Origin: Hyphomicrobiales bacterium
GTDB taxonomy: Bacteria > Pseudomonadota > Alphaproteobacteria > Rhizobiales > Rhizobiaceae
Reading direction: 5' to 3'
Assembly: GCA_900469475.1 (NCBI GenBank)
Contig: UBXG01000016.1
Coordinates: 133,407 to 197,406, forward strand
DNA: 64,000 bases
Part shown: positions 25,104 through 33,262 of the stretch, piece after piece
How positions within the stretch are numbered: position 1 is the first letter of the stretch
How the letters are laid out: every line of letters begins with the position of its first letter
Translations under genes and position numbers: made by a program
The notes under the pieces: model-generated
Database searches by the model: none
Told to the model about the DNA's origin: nothing
Seen by the model: only the letters and a program-made list of their open reading frames with translations

Positions 25104-27455
25104 ATGACGTCGCCAACACAACAGAGCCGCTATCGCGTAGAGGGCATGGATTGCGCCTCCTGCGCCGCGAAAATCGACACGGCCGTTCGCCGGCTGCCGG
25201 GTGTCGAGGATGTTTCCGTCTCGGTCACCGCAGGCACGATGACGATCAAGCATCAGAGCGCCCCGGACCTATTACCCAACATAAACAAGCGGGTTACGGG
25301 ACTGGGCTACAAGGTTTTTCCACTGTCGCAAAGCAGCGTTCCGACAGAAAAAGCCAATCATGACGATCACGCCTGCGGTTGCGGGCACGACCATCACGCG
25401 CACGAGTCTGATGGCCGCGACCATGGTCATGCGGGTCACGACCACAAGCATGATCACGGCGGCGACCACGATCACGGCGCCGACGGGCATCGACATGATC
25501 ATTCCGGTCACAACCACGCTTCGGATGAGCGCGATGCCTCGGTTGCCGGCCTCCACGGTCATGATCATGGACCGACCAGCGGGCCATGGTGGAAATCCGC
25601 CAAAGGCCGCCTGACGATCGCAAGCGGTGTGGCGCTCGCCGCCGCCTGGGGTATCGGCAAGCTGGTTCCGGCACTGGACGTCTGGATCTTCAGCGTGGCC
25701 ATGTTGGTCGGCCTGTTACCGATCGCCAGGCGCGCCTTCATGGCCGCAAGGATGGGCACGCCGTTCTCGATCGAAATGCTGATGACGATCGCGGCCATCG
25801 GCGCCGTTATCATCGGTGCCAGCGAAGAAGCTGCTGCCGTCGTCTTCCTCTTCCTGATCGGCGAACTGCTGGAAGGCGTTGCGGCCGGCAAGGCGCGCGC
25901 CAGCATCCAGTCCCTCACGGATCTGGTGCCCAAGACCGCGCTCATCGAGGAGAATGGCAAGACCCGCGAAGTGCAGGCTGAAAGCCTTGCTGTCGGCGCC
26001 ATCATCCTGGTGCGCCCCGGCGACCGCGTTCCGGCCGATGGCGTGATTCTCTCCGGCGAAAGCGCCATCGACGAGGCGCCGGTGACAGGCGAAAGCACGC
26101 CGGTGCGCAAGGGCGTGGATGCAGGCGTCTTTGCCGGTACGGTCAATGGCGACGCCGCGCTGCGTGTTCGGGTAACGGCAGCGGCATCGGACAATACCAT
26201 CGCCCGCGTCGTCAAGCTGGTCGAAGAGGCACAGGAATCAAAGGCTCCGACCGAGCGTTTCATCGATCGCTTCTCGCGTTATTACACGCCAGGTGTCGTC
26301 GTTGTCGGTGCGCTCGTCGCCGTGATCCCGCCTTTATTCCTGGGCGGCAGTTGGAGCGAGTGGGTCTATAAGGGTCTGGCGATCCTGCTGATCGGCTGCC
26401 CGTGCGCCCTGGTCATCTCGACGCCGGCGGCAATTGCGGCATCACTGTCTTCAGGCGCCCGCCGCGGTCTGCTGCTGAAGGGTGGCGCCGTGCTGGAAAA
26501 TATCGGCAAGGTCACCGCCGTTGCTTTCGACAAGACCGGCACCTTGACCGAAGGCAAGCCCAAGGTCACCGATATTGTTGGTCTCGGCATGAATGAAACG
26601 GACGTGTTGCGCCTAGCAGCCGCGCTCGAAACCGGCTCCAGCCACCCGCTCGCCCGCGCCATCCTCGACCGCGCGGCTGAAGACGGAACGGATATCCCTC
26701 CGGTCATCGACGCCAAGACGATCGGCGGCAAAGGTGTGAGCGGTACGGTCGACGGAGTGGATGTATTCCTCGGGTCGCCGCAGGCAGCCGCCGACCGCCT
26801 ATCGTTGACTTCGGAGCAATCGGCCCGAATCGCCGCGCTCAACGATGAAGGAAAGACGGTTTCCGTCATCGTTGCCGAGGGTGCGGCAGCCGGCCTGCTC
26901 GCCATGCGCGACGAACCGCGCACCGATGCGGCCGCGAGTCTCAAGGCGCTTGCTGATGCGGGGATCAAGACCATCATGCTGACGGGCGACAATCAGCGCA
27001 CGGCGCAGGCGATCGGCAAGACGCTCGGCATAGAGGTTCGCGCGCAACTACTGCCCGAAGACAAGCAGCGGATCGTCGGTGAGCTGAAGCGGCAAGGCTT
27101 TCAGGTCGCCAAGGTCGGCGATGGCATCAACGATGCGCCAGCGCTAGCAGCCGCCGATGTCGGGATTGCCATGGGCGGCGGTACCGACGTTGCGCTGGAA
27201 ACGGCGGATGCCGCCGTGCTGCACGGCCGCGTCGGAGATGTCATCGAGATGATCGATCTTTCCAAGCGGACGATGAGCAATATCGGCCAGAACATCACCA
27301 TCGCGCTCGGCCTCAAGGGTGTCTTCCTAGTGACCACGATTATCGGCATTACGGGGCTCTGGCCGGCAATCCTCGCCGATACCGGCGCAACCGTACTGGT
27401 GACCATGAATGCGCTTCGCTTGCTCGCCTTGAAGCCGCGCCGGGTCGCAGTCTGA
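25104..27455 (+). CDS. Heavy-metal-exporting P-type ATPase, Zn/Cd/Pb class, with His-rich region
   Basis: This 783-residue pump exports divalent soft metals at the cost of ATP. It has an N-terminal metal-binding domain with GMDCASC (Cys17, Cys20), then a His/Asp-rich stretch (about 22 His between residues 86 and 155), then the P1B core: actuator TGES (328-331), CPC in a membrane helix (432-434), phosphorylation DKTGT (Asp476), SSHP and the GDGINDAP hinge. The last helices carry the Lys (GLKGVF) and Asp (LADTGAT) expected of the ZntA/CadA class rather than copper pumps. The upstream MerR-type promoter fits metal induction. Confidence 0.95.
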   Translation: MTSPTQQSRYRVEGMDCASCAAKIDTAVRRLPGVEDVSVSVTAGTMTIKHQSAPDLLPNINKRVTGLGYKVFPLSQSSVPTEKANHDDHACGCGHDHHAHESDGRDHGHAGHDHKHDHGGDHDHGADGHRHDHSGHNHASDERDASVAGLHGHDHGPTSGPWWKSAKGRLTIASGVALAAAWGIGKLVPALDVWIFSVAMLVGLLPIARRAFMAARMGTPFSIEMLMTIAAIGAVIIGASEEAAAVVFLFLIGELLEGVAAGKARASIQSLTDLVPKTALIEENGKTREVQAESLAVGAIILVRPGDRVPADGVILSGESAIDEAPVTGESTPVRKGVDAGVFAGTVNGDAALRVRVTAAASDNTIARVVKLVEEAQESKAPTERFIDRFSRYYTPGVVVVGALVAVIPPLFLGGSWSEWVYKGLAILLIGCPCALVISTPAAIAASLSSGARRGLLLKGGAVLENIGKVTAVAFDKTGTLTEGKPKVTDIVGLGMNETDVLRLAAALETGSSHPLARAILDRAAEDGTDIPPVIDAKTIGGKGVSGTVDGVDVFLGSPQAAADRLSLTSEQSARIAALNDEGKTVSVIVAEGAAAGLLAMRDEPRTDAAASLKALADAGIKTIMLTGDNQRTAQAIGKTLGIEVRAQLLPEDKQRIVGELKRQGFQVAKVGDGINDAPALAAADVGIAMGGGTDVALETADAAVLHGRVGDVIEMIDLSKRTMSNIGQNITIALGLKGVFLVTTIIGITGLWPAILADTGATVLVTMNALRLLALKPRRVAV

Positions 27456-27465
27456 ATTGTTGACG

Positions 27466-27490
27466 GGCGCCGACGAACAGGCCGGCGCCC
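27466..27490. terminator. Bidirectional stem-loop between convergent genes
   Basis: GGGCGCCG (27466-27473) pairs with CGGCGCCC (27483-27490), giving an 8-bp GC stem and 9-base loop. It lies 10 bases after the metal-ATPase stop and 28 bases before the stop of the convergent AraC gene, a good place for a shared terminator. Confidence 0.55.
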
Positions 27491-27518
27491 TGATATCAAT
27501 TCCGAGATTGCAAAGAGA

Positions 27519-28313
27519 TCAGGATCTCCTGGCGGACAGATAACGGCGCGGCGACAGGCCGAATGCCTTCCGGAACATGGCGATGAAGCTGCTCGCGCTC
27601 GCATAGCCCAAGCTGTCCGCCACCTCAGCGATCGGTGCTCCCGCGCTCAGATGCTCCAGTGCCAGCAACAGCCGAGCCTGCTGGCGCCAATTTGCGAAAG
27701 ACATGCCCGTTTCTGCATGGAACAGCCGCCTGGCTGAACGCTCGGATATGCCCGCACGCTGCACCAGTGATTGAAAGGTCTCCTCGCTGGCAGGGTCCTG
27801 CAGTAGGGCGTCCGTGATGCGCAGAACACGCCGATCCGTCGGCATCGGCAGATGCAGGCTTTCACGCGGTGCGGCCCGAACCTCATCGAGTAGAACGGCT
27901 GCGAGGCGACGCTGCTGCGGCGACAACTTTTCCTCCCAATGCCATGTGGTTGCCCGGCGCACCAATGCTCGCAACACGTCACTGACGCTCAGAACACAAG
28001 GCGTCACCGGCAAGCCGGCGCTGGCGCCTGGCGTCAGCAGGATGCCCCAGCCGCTCAGCACGCCGTTGATCCCCGCCTTGTGCATGACACCAGGCGGAAT
28101 CCAGCCCGCACGCTGCGGCGGTAGCAACCATGAACCGCCTGGCGTATCGACACGGACGAGCCCGCTCTCAATGCAGAAAAGCTGCCCGCGGCTATGCGCG
28201 TGCCAATCATATTCCTGAGTGCCGAGACGGAAGGCGCTGCCCGGTTCGTCCGATCCCCAAAAGGCGATGAGCGGCGGCCCGTCGAGACGGTCGCCAATAT
28301 CTTCGATGCTCAT
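27519..28313 (-). CDS. AraC-family regulator with cupin domain
   Basis: This 264-residue regulator has an N-terminal cupin (YDWHAHSRGQLFCIESG and PPGVMHKAG) and a C-terminal AraC domain (GISERSARRLFHAETGMSFA and VADSLGYASASSFIAMFRKA). It is divergent from the FAD monooxygenase at 28432 with 118 bases between starts, so it most likely controls that gene. It is convergent with the metal pump, which appears to have its own MerR-type promoter. Confidence 0.92.
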   Translation of the reverse strand: MSIEDIGDRLDGPPLIAFWGSDEPGSAFRLGTQEYDWHAHSRGQLFCIESGLVRVDTPGGSWLLPPQRAGWIPPGVMHKAGINGVLSGWGILLTPGASAGLPVTPCVLSVSDVLRALVRRATTWHWEEKLSPQQRRLAAVLLDEVRAAPRESLHLPMPTDRRVLRITDALLQDPASEETFQSLVQRAGISERSARRLFHAETGMSFANWRQQARLLLALEHLSAGAPIAEVADSLGYASASSFIAMFRKAFGLSPRRYLSARRS

Positions 28314-28431
28314 GTTTCGTTTGGCCGGTTTGCAACATTTAAAGACCGAATGTCGTTATCACGCTCCGGCGGCCCTCGGCTATATTTCTCTCGCAAGATC
28401 GAAATCGACCAATGAATGGAATAGAAGACCC

Positions 28432-29622
28432 ATGCAGGACTTTCATGTCGTCATCATTGGCGCTGGCCTCGGTGGCTTGTGCCTCGCACAGGGGTTGAAG
28501 CGCGCCGGCATCCGTTTTGACGTGTATGAGCGCGATCCGGCTGCCGATAGTCGCCTGCAAGGCTATCGCATCCGTATCGACGCAAACGGGCAGCAAGCGC
28601 TGGCATCATGCCTGCCGACCGCTCTTTTTGACCTCTTTCGAGCGACCGCCTCGACGAGCCCTCGATCCGCGTGCTTCCTGACGCCTCAACTTCTGCCCGT
28701 TACGGGCGGCACGCCGACGAGCTGGGATACCGGCGAAAATGATGACGACGGCGATCTGAGCGTCAATCGCCTCACCCTTCGCGAAATCCTACTATCTGGG
28801 ATCGAAGATCACGTTCATTTCGGACATGCCTTTACGCGGTATCGCTACATGGATGACGGGCGTGTCGAGGTGCATTTCGAAGGTGCCGCCTCAGTTTCCT
28901 GCAGCCTGCTCGTCGGTGCCGACGGTGTGAACTCGCAGGTGCGACGCCAGTTGGCGCCCTATGCCGAGCCGGTGGACACGGGCTCCATCTGTGTCTACGG
29001 CAAGAGCGAAATACCACTGAGCGATGCCGCCGATCTGCTTGGAGACGGAACGACCGTGATCTTTGCCGATGGGTGCACGGCAATCTTCGATCTCATGCGG
29101 TTCGGCGATCACTTCCCGAACCTTGCCGCCAGTCTCGCGCCCGCTTGCAAGCTGACGTCAGTTACCGATTATCTCTATTGGGCGCTGATCGCCCCCCGCC
29201 AAAGGCTGGGACTGGAAACATATGACCATACGCAAGATCTGCCCGTCTTGCTGAGAACCGCCATGCGCGGCTGGCATCCGGAGCTGAAGCAGATCATCAG
29301 CCGGAGCAAGGTCGAAGCGGTGGCAGCGCTTCCCGTCAGAAGCGGGCGCCCCGACGCCCTTTGGCCGTTCGGTGCCATCACGCTTCTGGGCGATGCAATC
29401 CACGCAATGAGCCCTGCCGGCGGCCTCGGCGCCAATACGGCCCTCGAAGATGCCCGCATGCTGGCGCAGATCCTGGCCGAAGCCGGAAAGGAGACAAAGA
29501 CCACCTGCACGGCCCTGCTGGATTACGAGACCGATATGCGTGAGCGGGCGGCTTACGCCATCGCCTCGTCGCAACACGGCGCCGAGATGCTGTTTGCTGC
29601 CATGACCGATAAGATCGCCTGA
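28432..29622 (+). CDS. FAD-dependent monooxygenase (aromatic hydroxylase family)
   Basis: This 396-residue flavoprotein has the N-terminal Rossmann motif IIGAGLGGLCLAQGL, the second FAD motif LLVGADGVNSQVRRQL and the third motif LLGDAIHAMSPAGGLGANTA, as in PHBH-type and tetracycline-inactivating (TetX-like) monooxygenases. It would hydroxylate an aromatic or polycyclic substrate with NAD(P)H and oxygen. ATG 28432 is chosen because the Rossmann strand begins at once; 71 upstream in-frame codons overlap the divergent regulator. The substrate is unknown. Confidence 0.9.
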   Translation: MQDFHVVIIGAGLGGLCLAQGLKRAGIRFDVYERDPAADSRLQGYRIRIDANGQQALASCLPTALFDLFRATASTSPRSACFLTPQLLPVTGGTPTSWDTGENDDDGDLSVNRLTLREILLSGIEDHVHFGHAFTRYRYMDDGRVEVHFEGAASVSCSLLVGADGVNSQVRRQLAPYAEPVDTGSICVYGKSEIPLSDAADLLGDGTTVIFADGCTAIFDLMRFGDHFPNLAASLAPACKLTSVTDYLYWALIAPRQRLGLETYDHTQDLPVLLRTAMRGWHPELKQIISRSKVEAVAALPVRSGRPDALWPFGAITLLGDAIHAMSPAGGLGANTALEDARMLAQILAEAGKETKTTCTALLDYETDMRERAAYAIASSQHGAEMLFAAMTDKIA

Positions 29623-29632
29623 GGAGACCGAT

Positions 29633-30058
29633 ATGACAATCGATACAACCGACTTCGCCTTTCACGATGTCGCTCTATGGCCGATCGTGCGCCATTCCGC
29701 TGCCTCAGTGCATCCGGGCTATTCGAAGCAATGGGAGCGGGAGATGGACGCCCTGCTCGCCCTCTCGATGCCTTTCGTCGTGATCATGGAAGGTGACGAA
29801 CACACCGAAGAGCACGAGGATCGCAAGGCCCGCGGCATCTGGCTGAAGAAGAACAAGACGGCGCTTGCTGCCGTTTGCAAGGCAGTCATCGGCATTGAGG
29901 CAAGCGCAATCAAGCGCGCCGCCATGCAGCTGCAGATGAGCCTTGCAACGAAGGCATTCGGCATAAGAATGGAAATTGTTGCGTCTCGGGAGGAAGCGCT
30001 GCTTCTTGCTGAGCGGATTCTGAAAGGAAAGGACGCCGCGACCTCTCTCGCCTGCTAA
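29633..30058 (+). CDS. Conserved hypothetical protein, 141 residues
   Basis: I do not recognise this protein. It is soluble and helical in appearance, with an acidic patch (MEGDEHTEEHEDRKARGIW) after a hydrophobic strand (MPFVVIM) and regular Ala/Leu-rich helices towards the C-terminus. A GGAG ribosome site precedes ATG 29633, 10 bases after the FAD monooxygenase stop, so the two are an operon and it may serve the same pathway. Codon use matches its neighbours. Confidence 0.8.
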   Translation: MTIDTTDFAFHDVALWPIVRHSAASVHPGYSKQWEREMDALLALSMPFVVIMEGDEHTEEHEDRKARGIWLKKNKTALAAVCKAVIGIEASAIKRAAMQLQMSLATKAFGIRMEIVASREEALLLAERILKGKDAATSLAC

Positions 30059-30155
30059 CCGACGCTATGCCCGACCGTCTTCAGGGCATAAGCGAACCGG
30101 ACCTGACCGGCATAGAGCCCATCGATCCAACATAGATGTGGGACGGTCGCGGCCC

Positions 30156-31196
30156 TCAGGAAGCGGTCCGCCGCAGAAGCGTGGTCTCTTTCCAGCCGAG
30201 TTCGGGCGCAATCGATGTCACGAAGTCGTGGATGATCTGCCGGTATTCCTCATCGTGGAACTCGTAAGGCAATTCCAGGCGAAATTCGCTGATATGAGGA
30301 AGGAGCGGATCCTTACGCAGGCGTTCGAGGATTTCGTCCGACGACCCCACAAGATCGCGCGCGAAAAGCGTGCGTCGCTCGCCCTGGGGCGAAAGCGTGC
30401 GCTCGTATCGGCCGGCGGCATAGTCGGTATAGCGTTTGCGGGTAATCGCATCGGCGCTGTCGAAAGGCACGATGACCCGGCCAAGCGCCACCCGCCTCGT
30501 ATCGCCGCCAGAGGCGCGATAGGTTTCCAGCTGTCGCGATTGCGCAACGAAGAAATCGTCGGTCTGCTCGCCCGTGGTGACGTTGCCGATCAGCAGATTG
30601 AAGCCGTTGCGGCCGGCCCATTCGGCAGACCGCAACGAGCCGCCGCCATACCAGATGCGATCGATCAAGCCTTTCGCATAGGGCTGAAGCCGCGGCCGTT
30701 GCGGGCCGAACGGCGTCTTGATGAGCGTATCCTGATTGCCGAGATAGGCGCCCCTCAGATTGTCGGCAAAGCGCAGCACCCGCTGATGAGAGAAATCGTG
30801 GTTCTCCCAATCGCCATCGAAAGCAAGCGGCCCGATCAGATCCGCATGCAGCGGCCGACCAGCGCTCAATCCGATATTCAACCGTCCGCGCGAGAGCACA
30901 TCCACCGTCGCCAGATCCTCGGCCAGCCGATAAGGGCTTTCATAGCCGATGGGAATGACGGCGGTGCCAAGCTCGATGTGGCGCGTGCGCTGCGTCGCAG
31001 CCGCCAGAAAGGCACTCGCCGAGGAAATGCCGGGCTCCAAGTGCCGCTGGCGAACCCAGGCGCTGTTGAACCCCCTCTGCTCTCCGTATTCGAGCAATTG
31101 CAAGGTCTGTTCCAGACCGGCGAGTGGATCCTCGTCCGGATAGTTTCCAGGCGTGAGAAAGCCTATATGACTGATCGATGCGGCTTGGCGGCTCAT
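30156..31196 (-). CDS. LLM-class flavin-dependent oxidoreductase
   Basis: This 346-residue protein belongs to the bacterial luciferase-like monooxygenases, which use reduced FMN supplied by a partner reductase. GFNSAWVRQRHLEPG, IELGTAVIPIGYESPYRLAE and VDVLSRGRLNIGLSAG are typical barrel segments. GAGGAG lies 8 bases before ATG 31196. It is the last gene of the leftward sulfur operon, 12 bases after the second binding-protein gene, and gives the operon a third flavin oxygenase. Its substrate is unknown. Confidence 0.9.
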   Translation of the reverse strand: MSRQAASISHIGFLTPGNYPDEDPLAGLEQTLQLLEYGEQRGFNSAWVRQRHLEPGISSASAFLAAATQRTRHIELGTAVIPIGYESPYRLAEDLATVDVLSRGRLNIGLSAGRPLHADLIGPLAFDGDWENHDFSHQRVLRFADNLRGAYLGNQDTLIKTPFGPQRPRLQPYAKGLIDRIWYGGGSLRSAEWAGRNGFNLLIGNVTTGEQTDDFFVAQSRQLETYRASGGDTRRVALGRVIVPFDSADAITRKRYTDYAAGRYERTLSPQGERRTLFARDLVGSSDEILERLRKDPLLPHISEFRLELPYEFHDEEYRQIIHDFVTSIAPELGWKETTLLRRTAS

Positions 31197-31208
31197 GCGG
31201 CTGTCTCC

Positions 31209-32147
31209 TCAAAATTTCGGCAGGCCTGGCGGATTGGTTTCCGACGTCGGCAAGGCTTCCTCGGCAAGATGCCAATGATCGAGGATCTTGGCGTAGGTGC
31301 CATCTTTGATCAGTCCATTCGTCGCGAGCGTCAGCGCCGGTGCAAGGCCACTGCCCTTTCGCGTGGTGATCGCGACATCCGAGCGATCCGGCCAACCAGC
31401 ACTCAGCGTGCCCACGCGCTTGATGTTCTTGTCGCGGGCGGCGATGTAGACGAGCTGGGCGTGCGGCTGCACGATGACATCGGCGCGGTTAGAACGCAGA
31501 GCCAGAAGGCTCGCCGCCTCGTCGTCGTAATATTGCAGCTCTATCGGCGTCAAACCGGCTTTGACATCCTCATCGCTCCATTTGAGCAGGATGCGCTCCT
31601 GGTTGGTGCCGGCGCCGACGATGATGCGAAGGCCAGCCGCATCCTTCGGCTCCTTGATACCAGTGATCTTGCTGTCATTCTTGACGAAGAAGCCGTGCAG
31701 GCCCTGTCGATAGGTGGAGAAGTCGAACTTCTCCTTGCGCTGCTCGGTGACGCCGACATTGGAGATGACGGCATCATATTTGCCCGACGTTAGTCCCAGC
31801 GGCCAGTCGATCCAGGCGACCGGAACAAGCTCGAGCTTCAGGCCGAGCGCGTCAGCAACCGCATAGGCATAATCGGGATCGGCACCAACCACCGTCTTGG
31901 CATCAGTCGCATAGGTCGCAAGCGGCGGACCGCCTGGCGCGACTGCTACTGTGAATGTGCCTGGTGTGACGAACTTGAAATCGTTTGGAATAGCGGCAAT
32001 CGCTGCTTCGTTTTTCGACGCGTGAACACGTCCCGGCTGTTCCGGGCTCAGATCGAAATCTTCAGCTGCCATTGCCGAAGCAAGACCGGTCAGGGCAGCC
32101 ATCACTGTGGCAGCAAGCGCAGTTCTGAAAATAGTGCGGATAATCAC
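31209..32147 (-). CDS. Amino-acid-type ABC transporter substrate-binding protein (copy 2 of a tandem pair)
   Basis: This 312-residue family 3 binding protein is a close paralogue of its upstream neighbour: YATDAKTVVGADPDYAYAVA, DAVISNVGVTEQRKEKFDFS and NPPGLPKF all have counterparts there. GTG 32147 is chosen because AGG lies 5 bases upstream and the signal peptide then starts at once (IIRTIFRTALAATVMAALTG, cleavage near AMA). ATG 32225, which overlaps the previous stop as TAATG, would add 26 residues before the signal and so is less likely. It should feed the fused permease-ATPase at 33263. Confidence 0.9.
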   Translation of the reverse strand: MIIRTIFRTALAATVMAALTGLASAMAAEDFDLSPEQPGRVHASKNEAAIAAIPNDFKFVTPGTFTVAVAPGGPPLATYATDAKTVVGADPDYAYAVADALGLKLELVPVAWIDWPLGLTSGKYDAVISNVGVTEQRKEKFDFSTYRQGLHGFFVKNDSKITGIKEPKDAAGLRIIVGAGTNQERILLKWSDEDVKAGLTPIELQYYDDEAASLLALRSNRADVIVQPHAQLVYIAARDKNIKRVGTLSAGWPDRSDVAITTRKGSGLAPALTLATNGLIKDGTYAKILDHWHLAEEALPTSETNPPGLPKF

Positions 32148-32224
32148 GGAACCTGTATCTCCATTTGAGATGGATGGGAGCGGACCGACGTGAGCCCCAC
32201 TGACGCCGGTCCGCCCGACCAACA

Positions 32225-33169
32225 TTACGAACCGCTCTTCGGCAGGCCCGCAGGGTTGGTCTTGGATTGATCGACCGCTTCGGCAGTCAGGCTCCAGCGC
32301 TTCAGCACTTCGCCATACTTGCCGTTCTTGATCAGATCGTTGAGTGCGAGGGTGATCGCGTCAGCAAGGCCGGCGCCCTTCTTCGTCGTCACGGCGATTT
32401 CGGCCGTCAGCGGCCAACCGCCGGAGACGGTGCCGACAAGCTTCCTCGTGCCGTTGATGGCGGCCTTATAGGCCTGTGTCGCATTCGGATTGAATTCGAC
32501 ATCGGCTCGACCGGACTGCAAGGCAAGATCGGCGGCGGCACGGTCGTCGTAATACTGAACCTCGATAGGCTTCAGGCCGGCTGCCACATTCTGCCGGTCC
32601 CATTCGAGAATGATCTTCTCCTGATTGGTGCCAGCGCCGGTGATCACCTTGAGACCTGCAACATCCTTCGGCTCCTTGATCGAGGTGATCGTGCTGTCGG
32701 CCTTCACGTAGAAGCCGAGCACGTCCCTGCGATAGGTGGAGAAATCGAACTTCAGCTTGCGCTCTTCCGTGACCGTCACATTGGAAATGACTGCATCATA
32801 CTTTCCGGAGGAGACGCCGAGCGGCCAGTCCTCCCAGGCGACCGGCACCAGGTCGAGCTGCAGGCCGAGGGAGTCGGCGAGCAACTGCGCGATATCGGGA
32901 TCGGTGCCGACGACCGTTTTCGCGTCGGTCGCGTAGGTGGCGATCGGCGGATCCCACGGGTTGATCGCGACCGTGAATTTGCCGGGATTGACGAACTTGA
33001 AGCCCGGCGCAATCGCCTTGATCGCTGCCTCGTCCTTCTCGGCACGGATGCGATTGGATGTATCCGGGCTCAGGTTGAACTTTTCAGCCGCAATCGTCGG
33101 CGTCCCACTCATCGTTACCGCCGTTAGAACGCCGGCAACGATATATCTTGCTCTCTCAATGAATGTCAT
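32225..33169 (-). CDS. Amino-acid-type ABC transporter substrate-binding protein (copy 1 of a tandem pair)
   Basis: This 314-residue periplasmic protein has a Sec signal (ARYIVAGVLTAVTMSG, cleavage near TIAA) and a family 3 solute-binding fold: YATDAKTVVGTDPDIAQLLA, DAVISNVTVTEERKLKFDFS and the late LNDLIKNGKYGEVLKRW. AAGGAG precedes ATG 33169. The tandem arrangement with a sister gene mirrors ytmJ-ytmK of the Bacillus subtilis ytm operon. Having two receptors suggests uptake of two related ligands, for instance cysteine derivatives (inference). Confidence 0.92.
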   Translation of the reverse strand: MTFIERARYIVAGVLTAVTMSGTPTIAAEKFNLSPDTSNRIRAEKDEAAIKAIAPGFKFVNPGKFTVAINPWDPPIATYATDAKTVVGTDPDIAQLLADSLGLQLDLVPVAWEDWPLGVSSGKYDAVISNVTVTEERKLKFDFSTYRRDVLGFYVKADSTITSIKEPKDVAGLKVITGAGTNQEKIILEWDRQNVAAGLKPIEVQYYDDRAAADLALQSGRADVEFNPNATQAYKAAINGTRKLVGTVSGGWPLTAEIAVTTKKGAGLADAITLALNDLIKNGKYGEVLKRWSLTAEAVDQSKTNPAGLPKSGS

Positions 33170-33189
33170 TTCCCTTCTCCTTTTTCAAT

Positions 33190-33213
33190 TATAAGTTGTC
33201 TATGCTGCTATAA
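33190..33213. promoter_or_regulatory. Possible internal regulatory site in the sulfur operon
   Basis: The 93-base gap between the fused transporter gene and the binding proteins contains TTATAAGTTGTCTATGCTGC followed by TATAA, which shares TATAG/CTATA half-sites with the motif at 39267 and 42182. It could be an internal promoter, but the match is weak. Confidence 0.3.
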
Positions 33214-33262
33214 TGATCCGGACGCCTGCTGCGTCAGAGCGTCGAGTGCTTGCCTGCGACTG

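Noticed and set aside
30072..30149. Inverted repeat CGACCGTC / GACGGTCG between convergent genes
   Set aside because: The loop of 62 bases is too long for a terminator and no other structure supports it.
30138..31793. Rightward open frame of 551 codons
   Set aside because: It is antisense to the LLM oxidoreductase and binding-protein genes, and is Arg/Asp-rich as expected of a shadow frame.
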